From positions 6,697-70,696 of the forward strand of contig JAQTZZ010000019.1 of assembly GCA_028687545.1 (NCBI GenBank): 64,000 nucleotides of DNA. The letters are read 5' to 3'. The stretch's first letter is position 1; each line of letters opens with the position of its first letter. Source of the DNA: Candidatus Wallbacteria bacterium. GTDB lineage: Bacteria > Muiribacteriota > JAQTZZ01. A program made the position numbers and the translations under genes. The notes beneath the pieces were generated by a model. That model was not told the DNA's origin and made no database searches. It worked only from the letters and a program-made list of their open reading frames with translations. Below, one piece after another: positions 35,270-44,469 of this stretch.

Positions 35270-36109
35270 TTATTTGCCATTGTCAGTAGGATGATAAACC
35301 CAATATTGTGTAGTAGGATTTTTAATAGATTCCCTAAGAGGGCGCCCATATTCATAGTTATTGGTACCAGCTTGAGCAACTGCAGGCCCATCTGGCAATG
35401 CTATTTTTTTCTGGGGATTCTTTTTTTTGTGTGCTTTTCCACTTTTAACGAGAGCCTTCCGATCATTTCCATTACTATTTAGTAAAACATTCTTAGTGGT
35501 TTCGTCGTCTGGAGTAAGGTAGTTTCTGCCTAGCGTTAATGCAACCGCTTTTAGTAAACTCTCTTTTTCATTATCTTTCGGACGCACAACCCACACATGA
35601 CTATTATGAGCAGCCCTTAACATTACACCAATGGCAGGATAACCATCATCAGCTTCTGCCTGAGCACGTTTCCAATCCACTTTAATCCAGCCACGCTTCT
35701 TACCCCAACCCCTGAGCCAATACCATAGACAATTTGCTTTTATATCAGGGTAAATTGCTTCCCCCTCATGTTCTGATATTTTAAGACCCATATTTTTCAT
35801 GACGTCACGTGCGAAGTAATTGCAAAAAGTATTTACCCCGTCTGATTGATATTTTTTTGTGACATGACAATCAAGTATCGCTTTTAAATATTTATCTCTG
35901 CGTTCATTACTTTGTTGGACAGTTTGCTTGACTTGTTGAGTACTGTTTTCAGTAAGTTTTGGACTTGTGCTTGTTGCTCTGGCTGGAGTATTGTTGGCCA
36001 CAGTTTTTTGCTGACCTGCTCCAGTACCTCGCGCTTCAGTTGTCATTCTATCTTGTGGTGACGTTGATCTGGCTTTTTCTACGCCAGCATCATTTGGAGG
36101 ATTTGACAT
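35270..36109 (-). CDS. CHAP/NlpC-like putative peptidoglycan hydrolase with shared N-terminal tag
   Basis: 279 aa, no signal peptide. Residues about 90-190 look like a Cys-His amidase fold: a Cys at the start of a helix (NTFCNYFARDVMKNMG) and a His in a beta strand (NSHVWVVRPKD) about 70 residues later. The N-terminal EKARSTSPQDRMTTEARGTG matches the neighbouring 3D-domain protein. The middle (45-75) is Thr/Ser/Gln-rich linker, and a basic KKKNPQKK stretch lies near 230. Its cell-wall role is inferred from the fold-like pattern and the neighbour; confidence in the exact family is moderate. Confidence 0.65.
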   Translation of the reverse strand: MSNPPNDAGVEKARSTSPQDRMTTEARGTGAGQQKTVANNTPARATSTSPKLTENSTQQVKQTVQQSNERRDKYLKAILDCHVTKKYQSDGVNTFCNYFARDVMKNMGLKISEHEGEAIYPDIKANCLWYWLRGWGKKRGWIKVDWKRAQAEADDGYPAIGVMLRAAHNSHVWVVRPKDNEKESLLKAVALTLGRNYLTPDDETTKNVLLNSNGNDRKALVKSGKAHKKKNPQKKIALPDGPAVAQAGTNNYEYGRPLRESIKNPTTQYWVYHPTDNGK

Positions 36110-36305
36110 GAAATGTACCCTTTTTGTTATTTATAGTTTGGAAGTGTCCCGCCATAGTTGCCTAAAACCTTAATTACTGGCGGAACTTGCTTTAGTGCAA
36201 CTTATTCTCTCTTTCTGCAGACGCAGTGTGTAAAAAGGTGCACTTGGACACCCCACGTGGATTTCAGCGCATCTCCTTGACTGATTTGCCAAAATCAAAT
36301 ATCAA

Positions 36306-39233
36306 TTATTGGTTGGGGTCAATCGATATACCTACACCTTTATCTACCAATATCCGACGCTCGATTTCCGGGTCTTCAAGCTCACCGGCCACCAATCGGG
36401 CTGCCAGACGCAAATTTTCCAATTCCGCATGCCTCACTTCAGCTTTCACCTTGCGCACATCTTCAACCCGATGTAACAGTTTGAAATCCTCTAGCAAAGG
36501 ATGTGAACCTGGCAGTGCTTCAATAAACAATTGACCCACAGGAATACTAATATCGTCCCAGGTACGCCTGGCTGCCGTCAAATAGTCCAACAACTCAGCA
36601 CACAGATTATGTCGTTCCCTTTCACTAGCTGCTTGCCATCTAGAATCAAACTTCACCCAATCAAATTCAACAGCCTGGTCAGGATCGCGCACCCCCAGAT
36701 AATCATCAACAAAATCCTGGAGCATAAAATCAGTTAGATCGGTATTTTTCTTTAAGGGAAAAATCATGTAATTACCCTTATATCCAATGGGATTGTCCAA
36801 ATCAGCGATCTCGTTAAGTTGAACTTTATCTTTAGGTAATGGAAGAACTCCTCCCCCCTTATAATCCCCCTGAATTGTAATATACTTTTGAAATTGCTTA
36901 ACTGCATCTGGAATCGTTACTTTTTGATCACCAGCAAGCACTGGATGCTGTGGTTTTGCTACCGCAGACCCGGAAACCACTGAAAAATCCGAGAGTTCTG
37001 GATTAACCCCGGGGCATGTAATTTCTTGTTTATAAAGCCTGAAGAATCTTTGGTCAGGTGGTTCATGATCCCATATCGCCTGCATGTAATACAAAATATT
37101 TTGTTTGACATGAATACGGAGCTGATCAATTGCCACATGGCGGTTATACTGCTGCTGGAGGGCTGCCTCATATTTCTGGGTAGCTTTTTCATACGCATCG
37201 GTTGTCTGTTTTAATCTGTCCTGAGCATCCGCAAGGGCTGCTTCGGCATATTCCAGGCGAGTTTTAATTGCCTTGCGGTATGCCTCCAGTTTGTCTGCCT
37301 CTAATTCCTCAATCTTACCCGCTACTCCAAACGAAAATATCTTTGCAACAGTAGGTATATCACTTGCAGCAGCTTTTACAAGATCTTCTTTTTCAGTTGT
37401 ATCAGTCAGCCAGTTGCGAAGTGTGTCACGCATGTCGATTTGAGCATTAACTTTGCTCTCCAAAGCTTTTGCAAGTCCCAACTGATTTTTCCAATGCGCT
37501 TTTAAAACTTCAATTGATACTTCATCGCCTGCCATTCCCGATGTAAGATACTCAAGTGCCGGTCTGAAAGAATCATCCAACAAAACTCGAGATAGAATCC
37601 ATTGATATTTAATCAACCAGGATTCATCAATTTCATTGGGGGCAGGGACATCTTGTGCTACTAAAATAACAGCCTGGGCGCGGTAAATAGATTCACTAAT
37701 TCGATATCTACGCTGCAATTCATAAAATAAATAAGTAACAGTAATTTCATTGTTTGGGTTGGAAATCTCTCCGGAAGTGGTTTCTTCTGTTTCAGTTGAT
37801 GAGATGCAGTCAACTTCAACCGATCTTTCAAGGCGATATTCTTGTGCTGCCTTTAGGGTGGCTTCATGGAATTCTTTCTTGTTCGCGACAGATTCCGTGG
37901 CTTGACTAAGTGAATATTCGGAAGACGTATCCATACTTCCTATGCCTATATTAAACGAACCATGCGCAGTCATCTTGAAATTTGTAGCAGTATTCGCTTT
38001 TTGCATGATGTCAGCTTCGGCACGGCTTGTTTCTGAGGATTGTTCGGAGTGGGAAGACATGGATTTTTCCAGCTCCTTAACCGCGCGGGAGGTCTTTACA
38101 TTTACTTTCTTAGAATATTTACGCGTTTCTCCTGGCGCCAGAGGGATAGTGGCAACCAAGTCTCCTGCCTGGTATTCACCTGGTTCCCATTTTTGCCGAT
38201 AGGTGAGCATAACCCCAAAATTGTAAGATCCAGGAGCGAAAACATCGAATGCATATGGCTCGGATATTGATTTTCCGATCTCTCTGATCAGTTTCTGTAG
38301 ACGGCCTCCCTGCGTTTTAGCAGACTCAATAATATTCGCAACGGTATTCTTATCTGTTTCACTAACTTCTGATGGTGCTGACCAGCTAGTATAACCACCT
38401 CCAACTGAACCATCGGCTGCCGGACTTGTGTAAGAATAATGTTGCTCTTGATAATACTTCGCTGCTATCCGGATAATGGCTAGACGCTGCTCATCATTCA
38501 TGATACTCCAATAAGGTTCCGCATCAGGGAATATTAAACGGACAGCGTGTGGCATCGGTGGTATAGATGATGTAATCATATTTTCAACATCTCTGATAAA
38601 TTCATTAAGATCATCTATGTCCATTTCGCTTTCATCATCGCTTTTACATGGATTTAATAAAAAACCGGGCAATTGGATTCCGAGATTGTGACATCCTATT
38701 ACAGCTTCCCGGAATAATTGTTCAACCTGTTTTTTTAAGCTGGCATCAAAGGCATGAACCCAGATATTTTCAAAGGCAAGTTGAAGAACATGAAAATCAT
38801 GAAAAGAAGTTGCATCTGCCGGACCGCCCTTGAGGTTTTTTATTGCTTGGAGATCGCCTAGAACAGATTCGACATCTGGGCGAGACGGCAAAAGTTTCAT
38901 GACTTGTTCGGACACACTGAGTAAAATTGCATTGCGCGGATCATCGGGTGTTGCAGAAGCAGCCATCAATTTACAAAGCGTATCAAGATGACCCAACGCT
39001 TCGCCTGCATCTTGCAGCTTGATTGTACCTTTGTTAACTTCCGTAAATTGATCAATAATCGCAACCAATATCGGAAGTGCTGTGCTATCAGCAGGACTGT
39101 TAAGAAAGCTTTTAAGGTCCTTTAGTTCGGTTAATACAGCATTTATCCCTGTCTCTTTAAAGATAGGAGTCTGTAATTCTTTGATTTGTTCAACAACACA
39201 ATCCATCACTGCCTGATTATTATTAATTGGCAT
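36306..39233 (-). CDS. 975-aa coiled-coil protein of unknown family
   Basis: No signal peptide. Residues about 1-230 are helical. A block at about 330-560 is rich in strands and charged helices (YRQKWEPGEYQAGDLVATIP, then LAPGETRKYSKKVNVKTSRA). Residues about 640-720 are a long coiled coil (EELEADKLEAYRKAIKTRLE and onward). The end is acidic-basic helical. I do not recognise it as a known toxin, tail or pilus protein. It follows the transthyretin-like gene by 48 bases and precedes the two wall-hydrolase genes on the same strand, so it may be a scaffold, carrier or structural part of a delivery system. That role is inference. Confidence 0.8.
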   Translation of the reverse strand: MPINNNQAVMDCVVEQIKELQTPIFKETGINAVLTELKDLKSFLNSPADSTALPILVAIIDQFTEVNKGTIKLQDAGEALGHLDTLCKLMAASATPDDPRNAILLSVSEQVMKLLPSRPDVESVLGDLQAIKNLKGGPADATSFHDFHVLQLAFENIWVHAFDASLKKQVEQLFREAVIGCHNLGIQLPGFLLNPCKSDDESEMDIDDLNEFIRDVENMITSSIPPMPHAVRLIFPDAEPYWSIMNDEQRLAIIRIAAKYYQEQHYSYTSPAADGSVGGGYTSWSAPSEVSETDKNTVANIIESAKTQGGRLQKLIREIGKSISEPYAFDVFAPGSYNFGVMLTYRQKWEPGEYQAGDLVATIPLAPGETRKYSKKVNVKTSRAVKELEKSMSSHSEQSSETSRAEADIMQKANTATNFKMTAHGSFNIGIGSMDTSSEYSLSQATESVANKKEFHEATLKAAQEYRLERSVEVDCISSTETEETTSGEISNPNNEITVTYLFYELQRRYRISESIYRAQAVILVAQDVPAPNEIDESWLIKYQWILSRVLLDDSFRPALEYLTSGMAGDEVSIEVLKAHWKNQLGLAKALESKVNAQIDMRDTLRNWLTDTTEKEDLVKAAASDIPTVAKIFSFGVAGKIEELEADKLEAYRKAIKTRLEYAEAALADAQDRLKQTTDAYEKATQKYEAALQQQYNRHVAIDQLRIHVKQNILYYMQAIWDHEPPDQRFFRLYKQEITCPGVNPELSDFSVVSGSAVAKPQHPVLAGDQKVTIPDAVKQFQKYITIQGDYKGGGVLPLPKDKVQLNEIADLDNPIGYKGNYMIFPLKKNTDLTDFMLQDFVDDYLGVRDPDQAVEFDWVKFDSRWQAASERERHNLCAELLDYLTAARRTWDDISIPVGQLFIEALPGSHPLLEDFKLLHRVEDVRKVKAEVRHAELENLRLAARLVAGELEDPEIERRILVDKGVGISIDPNQ

Positions 39234-39281
39234 ATTCTCCTTCTCCTTTACTTAGTTAATTTTGCCTGAGTTTGCATGAAA

Positions 39282-40223
39282 TTATTTTTCATGCTCTGCG
39301 ATGTATTTATTCACAAGGTCTTCCGCGGATGGGATGTTAATATCACGGACCCGGATAAGGTCAGTCACGCCGCGATTAGCTTCAAACTTTTTTTTCAGCT
39401 CGTCTTTCTCGATTCTTCCTGTAATTTTACCGTTATCAATTTTTAACCCAATCGTTTGTAAATCATCTTCGCTAAGAGTCAGACGAAATTTGCCTTGAAT
39501 CTCATTGAAACGCTCACAGCTCTTAATTATGACCTCGTTCTGCATACGTTCAAGGTGAGAGGGATCCTTGAGAAGTCGCTTACGATTCTTTAAGTGCTTT
39601 GGAATAGCTGATAAGTTTTTAAATTTCTCTTTTGCCGATGCCCTTATTTCTGCCGCTTTATCTGATTCAACTTGCATTCTAGGTGCTAATTTGACCTTTA
39701 AGTTATCGCGAAAAATATAGGCTTGTTCAATCGCATTAAACAAATGCAGACTGGCAGTTTCACTCTTGTTATCGATTCTCTGGGAAGTATTTGATGGAAT
39801 TTGATGTTCATCAAGTTGTGCCTGTAATAACCGGATGATATAAGCTTCTTCTGAACCGGCATCATTTCTAGGTATTGATGATATATAGAGTATTCGCTGC
39901 TCTGGAGGCAATGGATAAGGGCGCTTAACGTCTCGAATATCTTCAGGGGCGAATACTACAATAAGCAGATCAGGACGTGTCTCATTGCCGGAAAAATCTA
40001 GCTCATCACTGCTAAAGGCAAATACCCCATCCTGATTTGTCAAAACCGATCCAATTCTTTTGCCTAAATGCCCCAGACTTTCTGGCATAGATTCTCGAAG
40101 ATTTAGGCTGCTAATAGAAGCAATTCCTTGTGTGGTTCTATCTGAGTCATAAGCTGCAATCACTAAATTGGGGATACCTGCATTGGACTCTTTTACCAGT
40201 ACACGCCCATAAATTTTCTTCAT
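39282..40223 (-). CDS. Transthyretin-like/carboxypeptidase-regulatory-like domain protein
   Basis: 313 aa, no signal peptide. Residues 1-115 form a beta-sandwich of the carboxypeptidase-regulatory/transthyretin type: KKIYGRVLVKESNAGIPNLV, IGSVLTNQDGVFAFSSDEL, and RPDLLIVVFAPED. The rest is helical and strongly charged (DKAAEIRASAKEKFKNL). It is the first gene of the four-gene minus-strand cluster and has TGAGGTGA before the ATG. The sandwich usually binds a partner protein; the 975-aa protein encoded next is the obvious candidate. Confidence 0.75.
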   Translation of the reverse strand: MKKIYGRVLVKESNAGIPNLVIAAYDSDRTTQGIASISSLNLRESMPESLGHLGKRIGSVLTNQDGVFAFSSDELDFSGNETRPDLLIVVFAPEDIRDVKRPYPLPPEQRILYISSIPRNDAGSEEAYIIRLLQAQLDEHQIPSNTSQRIDNKSETASLHLFNAIEQAYIFRDNLKVKLAPRMQVESDKAAEIRASAKEKFKNLSAIPKHLKNRKRLLKDPSHLERMQNEVIIKSCERFNEIQGKFRLTLSEDDLQTIGLKIDNGKITGRIEKDELKKKFEANRGVTDLIRVRDINIPSAEDLVNKYIAEHEK

Positions 40224-40414
40224 AGATTCACCTCAACTTTAGATTTTGTGAACTGATCAGGGGAATTTCAACCCAGTCAATCATAGAATCGGACGGGACA
40301 CTCACTCGCTATCTTTTTTTATCAGCAAACATGATGCTACTTAGTCTATACTGGGTTTGAATGTATTGCAAATCATACTCAATAGCTGTTGCTGTCAACC
40401 CAACGTAGGCCCAA

Positions 40415-40443
40415 TTGCTAAACAAACACAAAATCTGTATGAT
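40415..40443 (+). promoter_or_regulatory. Promoter of aroKB giving a leaderless message
   Basis: TTGCTA (40415-40420), a 17-base spacer and TATGAT (40438-40443). The ATG at 40450 is six bases after the -10 box, so transcription should begin at or next to the start codon. No ribosome site is present. Confidence 0.75.
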
Positions 40444-40449
40444 ACTTCC

Positions 40450-42018
40450 ATGCCTGGAAACATCATACTCACCGGTTTTTTCGGCAGCGGCAAAAAAACG
40501 ATCGGCAGGATCCTGGCCGAAAAATGCGGCTTTTCTTTCCTCTCCACCGACCTTTTCATGGAACTTGAAGAGCGAGCCATACTCGGCGATGCTTTTTTTC
40601 CGGGCGAGGAAATCCTCTATCATCCCTGTTCCCTCGAACTTGCTGAAAAAATTTCCCCTCTCTCAGGGACTGTGATCGCCTGGGGCAGCCGCGCACCGTT
40701 CGATGAGGAATACAGGAAGCTGTTTTCGAAAAGCGACCGGATAGTCTACCTTCATGTTGATCACGATATTTTTCTGGACAGGGTCGAGCACCGCCTGCTG
40801 CCGCTTGAATGGGACAGGCAGAAGCTCTCAGACCTTTATCAGGAACTGTCGGAATCGCATGTGCAGGCGGACCATACCTGCGATACCTCGATGCGCGAAG
40901 CCGGACAGGCAGCAGAGGAGATCGCATCAGCTCTCAATCTTCCCAGGGCTTCTGAAGAAACTTATTCAGAAGACATCAAAACCGATGCCTCAGGGAAGCA
41001 TGTGATCCAGGTAGGAAACAAGCTGTCTTCTTTCCTGTCCGATCGAGTGAAAGAGTTAGCTCCCAGGAAAGTCGCCATCATCTCCAACCCGCTGGTAGCC
41101 TCCCTTTTTTTCAACAAGATCGCCGGCCTTTGCGGGGAGACCGAAATTCAGGCCTTTTGCGTGCCTGACGGCGAAGAATTCAAAACCCTTTCTACTGCTG
41201 AGCGCATTTACGGTTTCCTGCTCACAGAAGGTTACTCCAGGTCAGACCTCCTGATCGCGCTGGGCGGAGGTGTAATCGGCGACCTCTGCGGCTTTGTGGC
41301 CTCTACCTATAAGCGCGGAATGCCGGTGATTCAGATTCCCACCACACTGCTCGCTCAGGTGGATTCCGCGATCGGCGGCAAGACTGGAATCAATCACTCC
41401 AGGGGCAAGAATATGATCGGCACCTTTTACCAGCCTGAAATGGTGATTTCAAGCACAGCTTTCCTCCAGTGCCTGCCTGAGCGTGAATTTCGGAACGGCC
41501 TGGCAGAAGTGATTAAATACGCAATCATCCGTGATCATAAACTTTTCTCGTTTTTAGCGGACAGAAAATCAGACATCCTGGCGAGGAAACCGGAAACTCT
41601 GCAGCAGATCGTTTCCTGCTGCTCGAAAATCAAGACCTGCATAGTATCAAAGGACGAACGCGAAGAACTCGGCATCAGGGAAGTGCTGAATTTCGGGCAT
41701 ACAGTAGGTCATATGATCGAAACCCTGACCGGTTATACCCGCTATAGACATGGAGAAGCCGTGGCGATCGGCATGGCTGTGGAAGCTCAAATCTGCAGAG
41801 ACAAGGGATTTTTGAAGAAAAAAGACTGTGAGAAAATCCTGACCCTGATTTCTGATTATTCGCTTCCTGTCTCAATTCCTGAAGATATTGATTCCACAAG
41901 ATTCAAGGAAATGCTCACCCAGGACAAAAAAGTCAGGCAGGACATGATCAGGCTGCCTGTGCCGGAAAAGATCGGCAGAGCGGAAGTGAAGGAGGTAGAA
42001 TGCGGAAAATTCTTGTAA
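40450..42018 (+). CDS. aroKB: Shikimate kinase-like domain fused to 3-dehydroquinate synthase
   Basis: 522 aa from ATG 40450. Residues about 1-170 are AroK-like (NIILTGFFGSGKKTIG). Residues about 185-522 are AroB with the NAD site LIALGGGVIGDLCGF, PTTLLAQVDSAIGGKTGIN, and metal ligands in GLAEVIKYAI, NFGHTVGHMIE and YRHGEAVAIGM. AroB looks fully active. The kinase half is odd: the Ser/Thr after the Walker Lys is Lys, the shikimate-binding Arg region reads EEILYHPCS, and the usual GGG motif reads WGSRAP. This domain may be weak or inactive. The gene overlaps aroQ by 19 bases. Confidence 0.9.
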   Translation: MPGNIILTGFFGSGKKTIGRILAEKCGFSFLSTDLFMELEERAILGDAFFPGEEILYHPCSLELAEKISPLSGTVIAWGSRAPFDEEYRKLFSKSDRIVYLHVDHDIFLDRVEHRLLPLEWDRQKLSDLYQELSESHVQADHTCDTSMREAGQAAEEIASALNLPRASEETYSEDIKTDASGKHVIQVGNKLSSFLSDRVKELAPRKVAIISNPLVASLFFNKIAGLCGETEIQAFCVPDGEEFKTLSTAERIYGFLLTEGYSRSDLLIALGGGVIGDLCGFVASTYKRGMPVIQIPTTLLAQVDSAIGGKTGINHSRGKNMIGTFYQPEMVISSTAFLQCLPEREFRNGLAEVIKYAIIRDHKLFSFLADRKSDILARKPETLQQIVSCCSKIKTCIVSKDEREELGIREVLNFGHTVGHMIETLTGYTRYRHGEAVAIGMAVEAQICRDKGFLKKKDCEKILTLISDYSLPVSIPEDIDSTRFKEMLTQDKKVRQDMIRLPVPEKIGRAEVKEVECGKFL

Positions 42019-42428
42019 TCCACGGTCCTAATCTGAATCTGCTGGGAGAAAGAAAACCTGAAATTTACGGCAATCTGACCCTGGATCAAATCAACCGGAA
42101 AATCGAACAATCAGCGAAGCAGTTCAAAATCTCTGTCCTGATTCTGCAGTCAAACAGCGAAGGGGAAATCATCGATGCGATTCAGACTGCCGGAGACTGT
42201 GCTGGATTAATAATCAATCCTGGCGCATACACCCATTATTCCTATGCGATCCGCGACGCCATCGAAGCCATCAAAATCCCCACAATCGAAGTGCATCTAA
42301 CAAACATCCACGCCAGGGAACCCTTCAGGAGTGAATCGGTGATCGCTCCGGTCTGCACTGGTCAGATCAGCGGACTTGGATGTAAGGGCTATCTGCTGGC
42401 TCTGGACTGTCTCGCCAAAGGCCTCTGA
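42000..42428 (+). CDS. aroQ: 3-dehydroquinate dehydratase, type II
   Basis: 142 aa dodecameric type II enzyme. Catalytic Tyr in [19 protein letters not shown] near residue 23, Asn and His in [18 protein letters not shown] near 74-80, and the final His in [18 protein letters not shown] near 100 are all present. It makes 3-dehydroshikimate, the substrate of AroE encoded 20 kb upstream. The start lies inside the aroB end, and trpB starts one base after its stop. Confidence 0.97.
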   Translation: MRKILVIHGPNLNLLGERKPEIYGNLTLDQINRKIEQSAKQFKISVLILQSNSEGEIIDAIQTAGDCAGLIINPGAYTHYSYAIRDAIEAIKIPTIEVHLTNIHAREPFRSESVIAPVCTGQISGLGCKGYLLALDCLAKGL

Positions 42429-42429
42429 A

Positions 42430-43611
42430 ATGAAACGGCAGACTCCGGACAAGTCCGGCTACTTCGGGAACTTCGGTGGCAGATTCGTACCTGAAACGCT
42501 GATGGGAGCCCTGTCTGAACTGGACGAGGCATTCAACTGCCTGCGGAGCGATAAAAAATTCAATCAGGAATTCAAAAACCTGCTGGCTGAATATGTAGGC
42601 CGTCCTTCCCCGCTTTATTTTGCCGCCAGGCTGACCGAAGAAGCTGGAGGCGCGAAGATTTACCTGAAACGCGAAGACCTTCTGCATACGGGTGCGCACA
42701 AAATCAATAATGCAGTCGGTCAGATACTCCTGGCTCGCGCTATCGGCAAAAAAAGAATTATCGCCGAAACAGGGGCCGGCCAGCATGGAGTAGCTACAGC
42801 TACAGCCTGTGCTCTGATGGGGTTGGAATGCTGCGTTTACATGGGATCTGAAGACATCCGCCGCCAGAAAATGAACGTTTTCCGGATGAATCTGCTCGGC
42901 GCAAGGGTAATTCCTGTGGATTCAGGCACAAAGACACTCAAGGACGCCATCAATGAAGCAATCCGGGACTGGGTGACCAACGTAGGAAACACGCACTACT
43001 GCATCGGCTCTGTGGTCGGTCCTCACCCTTATCCATTCATGGTACGGGAATTCCAGTCTGTGATCGGGAAAGAAGCCAGAAAGCAGATCCTCAAACTGGA
43101 AGGACGACTGCCTGATGCTGTGATCGCCTGCGTAGGCGGAGGCAGCAATGCGATGGGTATTTTCCACCCGTTTGTAAACGACAAGGTCCGCCTGATCGGA
43201 GTAGAAGCAGGGGGAAAAGGCCTTTCCACAGGAAAACATGCCGCTACGCTTGCGACAGGCAGAATCGGAGTGCTGCATGGCGCCAGAAGCTACCTGATGC
43301 AGGATCAGGACGGGCAGATACTTTCCACTCATTCGGTCTCAGCAGGACTGGATTATTCAGGAGTAGGCCCGGAACATTCTTATTACAAAGATTCCGGACG
43401 GGCTGATTACACTTCAGCAACTGACAAGGAAGCTCTGCAGGCTTTCAGGACTCTCTGCCGGCTGGAAGGCATCATCCCGGCTCTGGAGAGTTCCCATGCA
43501 ATCGCCCATGCCCTGAAGACAGCCAAAACCTTCCGAAAAAACAGCATTCTCATCGTTAATCTCTCAGGCAGAGGCGATAAAGACCTTGAAATCATGGAAG
43601 GCCTGGCATGA
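42430..43611 (+). CDS. trpB: Tryptophan synthase beta subunit
   Basis: 393 aa from ATG 42430 ([20 protein letters not shown]). An 18-codon upstream extension would run back into aroQ and lacks family similarity. PLP Lys in [15 protein letters not shown] near 85, the Glu/phosphate loop [13 protein letters not shown] near 107, and [14 protein letters not shown] near 235 are intact. It joins indole and serine. Stop and trpA start overlap by four bases. Confidence 0.97.
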   Translation: MKRQTPDKSGYFGNFGGRFVPETLMGALSELDEAFNCLRSDKKFNQEFKNLLAEYVGRPSPLYFAARLTEEAGGAKIYLKREDLLHTGAHKINNAVGQILLARAIGKKRIIAETGAGQHGVATATACALMGLECCVYMGSEDIRRQKMNVFRMNLLGARVIPVDSGTKTLKDAINEAIRDWVTNVGNTHYCIGSVVGPHPYPFMVREFQSVIGKEARKQILKLEGRLPDAVIACVGGGSNAMGIFHPFVNDKVRLIGVEAGGKGLSTGKHAATLATGRIGVLHGARSYLMQDQDGQILSTHSVSAGLDYSGVGPEHSYYKDSGRADYTSATDKEALQAFRTLCRLEGIIPALESSHAIAHALKTAKTFRKNSILIVNLSGRGDKDLEIMEGLA

Positions 43612-44372
43612 AAATCAGCGAAAAATTTCAGGAACTCAGAAAAAAAAGAGCAAAAGCCTTTATTCCATATTTCACGGCCGGCTTTCCGGATCTTAAAAAA
43701 AGTCTTTCACTCCTCCGGATGGCCGCTGCAAACGGTGCAGACATCATTGAAATTGGCTACCCTTTTTCAGACCCTGTGGCAGACGGGAAAACCATCCAGC
43801 AGTCTTCACAGTCCGCACTTGAATCAGGCATTACCTTACCAGCGCTTCTATCAGGCGTCAAAAAGCTCAAGATGACTGTCCCGCTAATTCTGATGTCATA
43901 CCTGAATCCTCTGATGGCTTATGGAGAAAAGCGGATTTTCGGCGATCTTCAGGCAGCGGGCTTTTCAGGGCTGATCATTCCAGACATGCCGCTTGAAGAA
44001 ACCTCAGACTGGGCTCTGAAAGCTGAGAAAAGCGGAATCGCACTGATCCTTCTGGCTGCTCCTAATTCCACACCGGAAAGGATCAAGAAAATCGCTGATA
44101 TTTCGCAGGGTTTCATTTACTGCGTCAGCATCACTGGAGTGACCGGAGGAAGGAAAACGCTTCCCGCAGGACTCCGCGATTTCCTGCTGCAGGTGAAAAA
44201 ATGCACGGACAAAGCGCTCTGTCTTGGTTTCGGTATCTCAAATCCTGATCAGGCTGCGAAATTTTCCCCTCTGGTGGATGGAGTGATCGTGGGCAGCAGG
44301 CTGGTGGAAGCAATAAAAAAAGGCGAAGACCTGGAAAAACTGATCAGGGAATTCAAGAAGGCTCTGCTGTAA
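43608..44372 (+). CDS. trpA: Tryptophan synthase alpha subunit
   Basis: 254 aa TIM barrel that cleaves indole-glycerol phosphate. Catalytic Glu and Asp are in [15 protein letters not shown] near residue 47-58. The phosphate site is [11 protein letters not shown] near 206 and [12 protein letters not shown] near 226. [10 protein letters not shown] near 175 keeps the family loop. It ends the aroKB-aroQ-trpB-trpA operon; a gap of about 100 bases follows with no strong terminator. Confidence 0.96.
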   Translation: MKISEKFQELRKKRAKAFIPYFTAGFPDLKKSLSLLRMAAANGADIIEIGYPFSDPVADGKTIQQSSQSALESGITLPALLSGVKKLKMTVPLILMSYLNPLMAYGEKRIFGDLQAAGFSGLIIPDMPLEETSDWALKAEKSGIALILLAAPNSTPERIKKIADISQGFIYCVSITGVTGGRKTLPAGLRDFLLQVKKCTDKALCLGFGISNPDQAAKFSPLVDGVIVGSRLVEAIKKGEDLEKLIREFKKALL

Positions 44373-44434
44373 TCTTTCCTACAATTTATTAATCCCTTCC
44401 GATTACTCGGCATTTTTCATTTACCCCATCTGTC

Positions 44435-44463
44435 TTCCGTTGAGGAAATTCTAATGATATAAT
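44435..44463 (+). promoter_or_regulatory. Promoter of the nucleotidyltransferase gene, leaderless type
   Basis: TTCCGT (44435-44440), a 17-base spacer and a perfect TATAAT (44458-44463), then six bases (ATTCCC) to the ATG at 44470. No ribosome site lies between. Confidence 0.7.
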
Positions 44464-44469
44464 ATTCCC

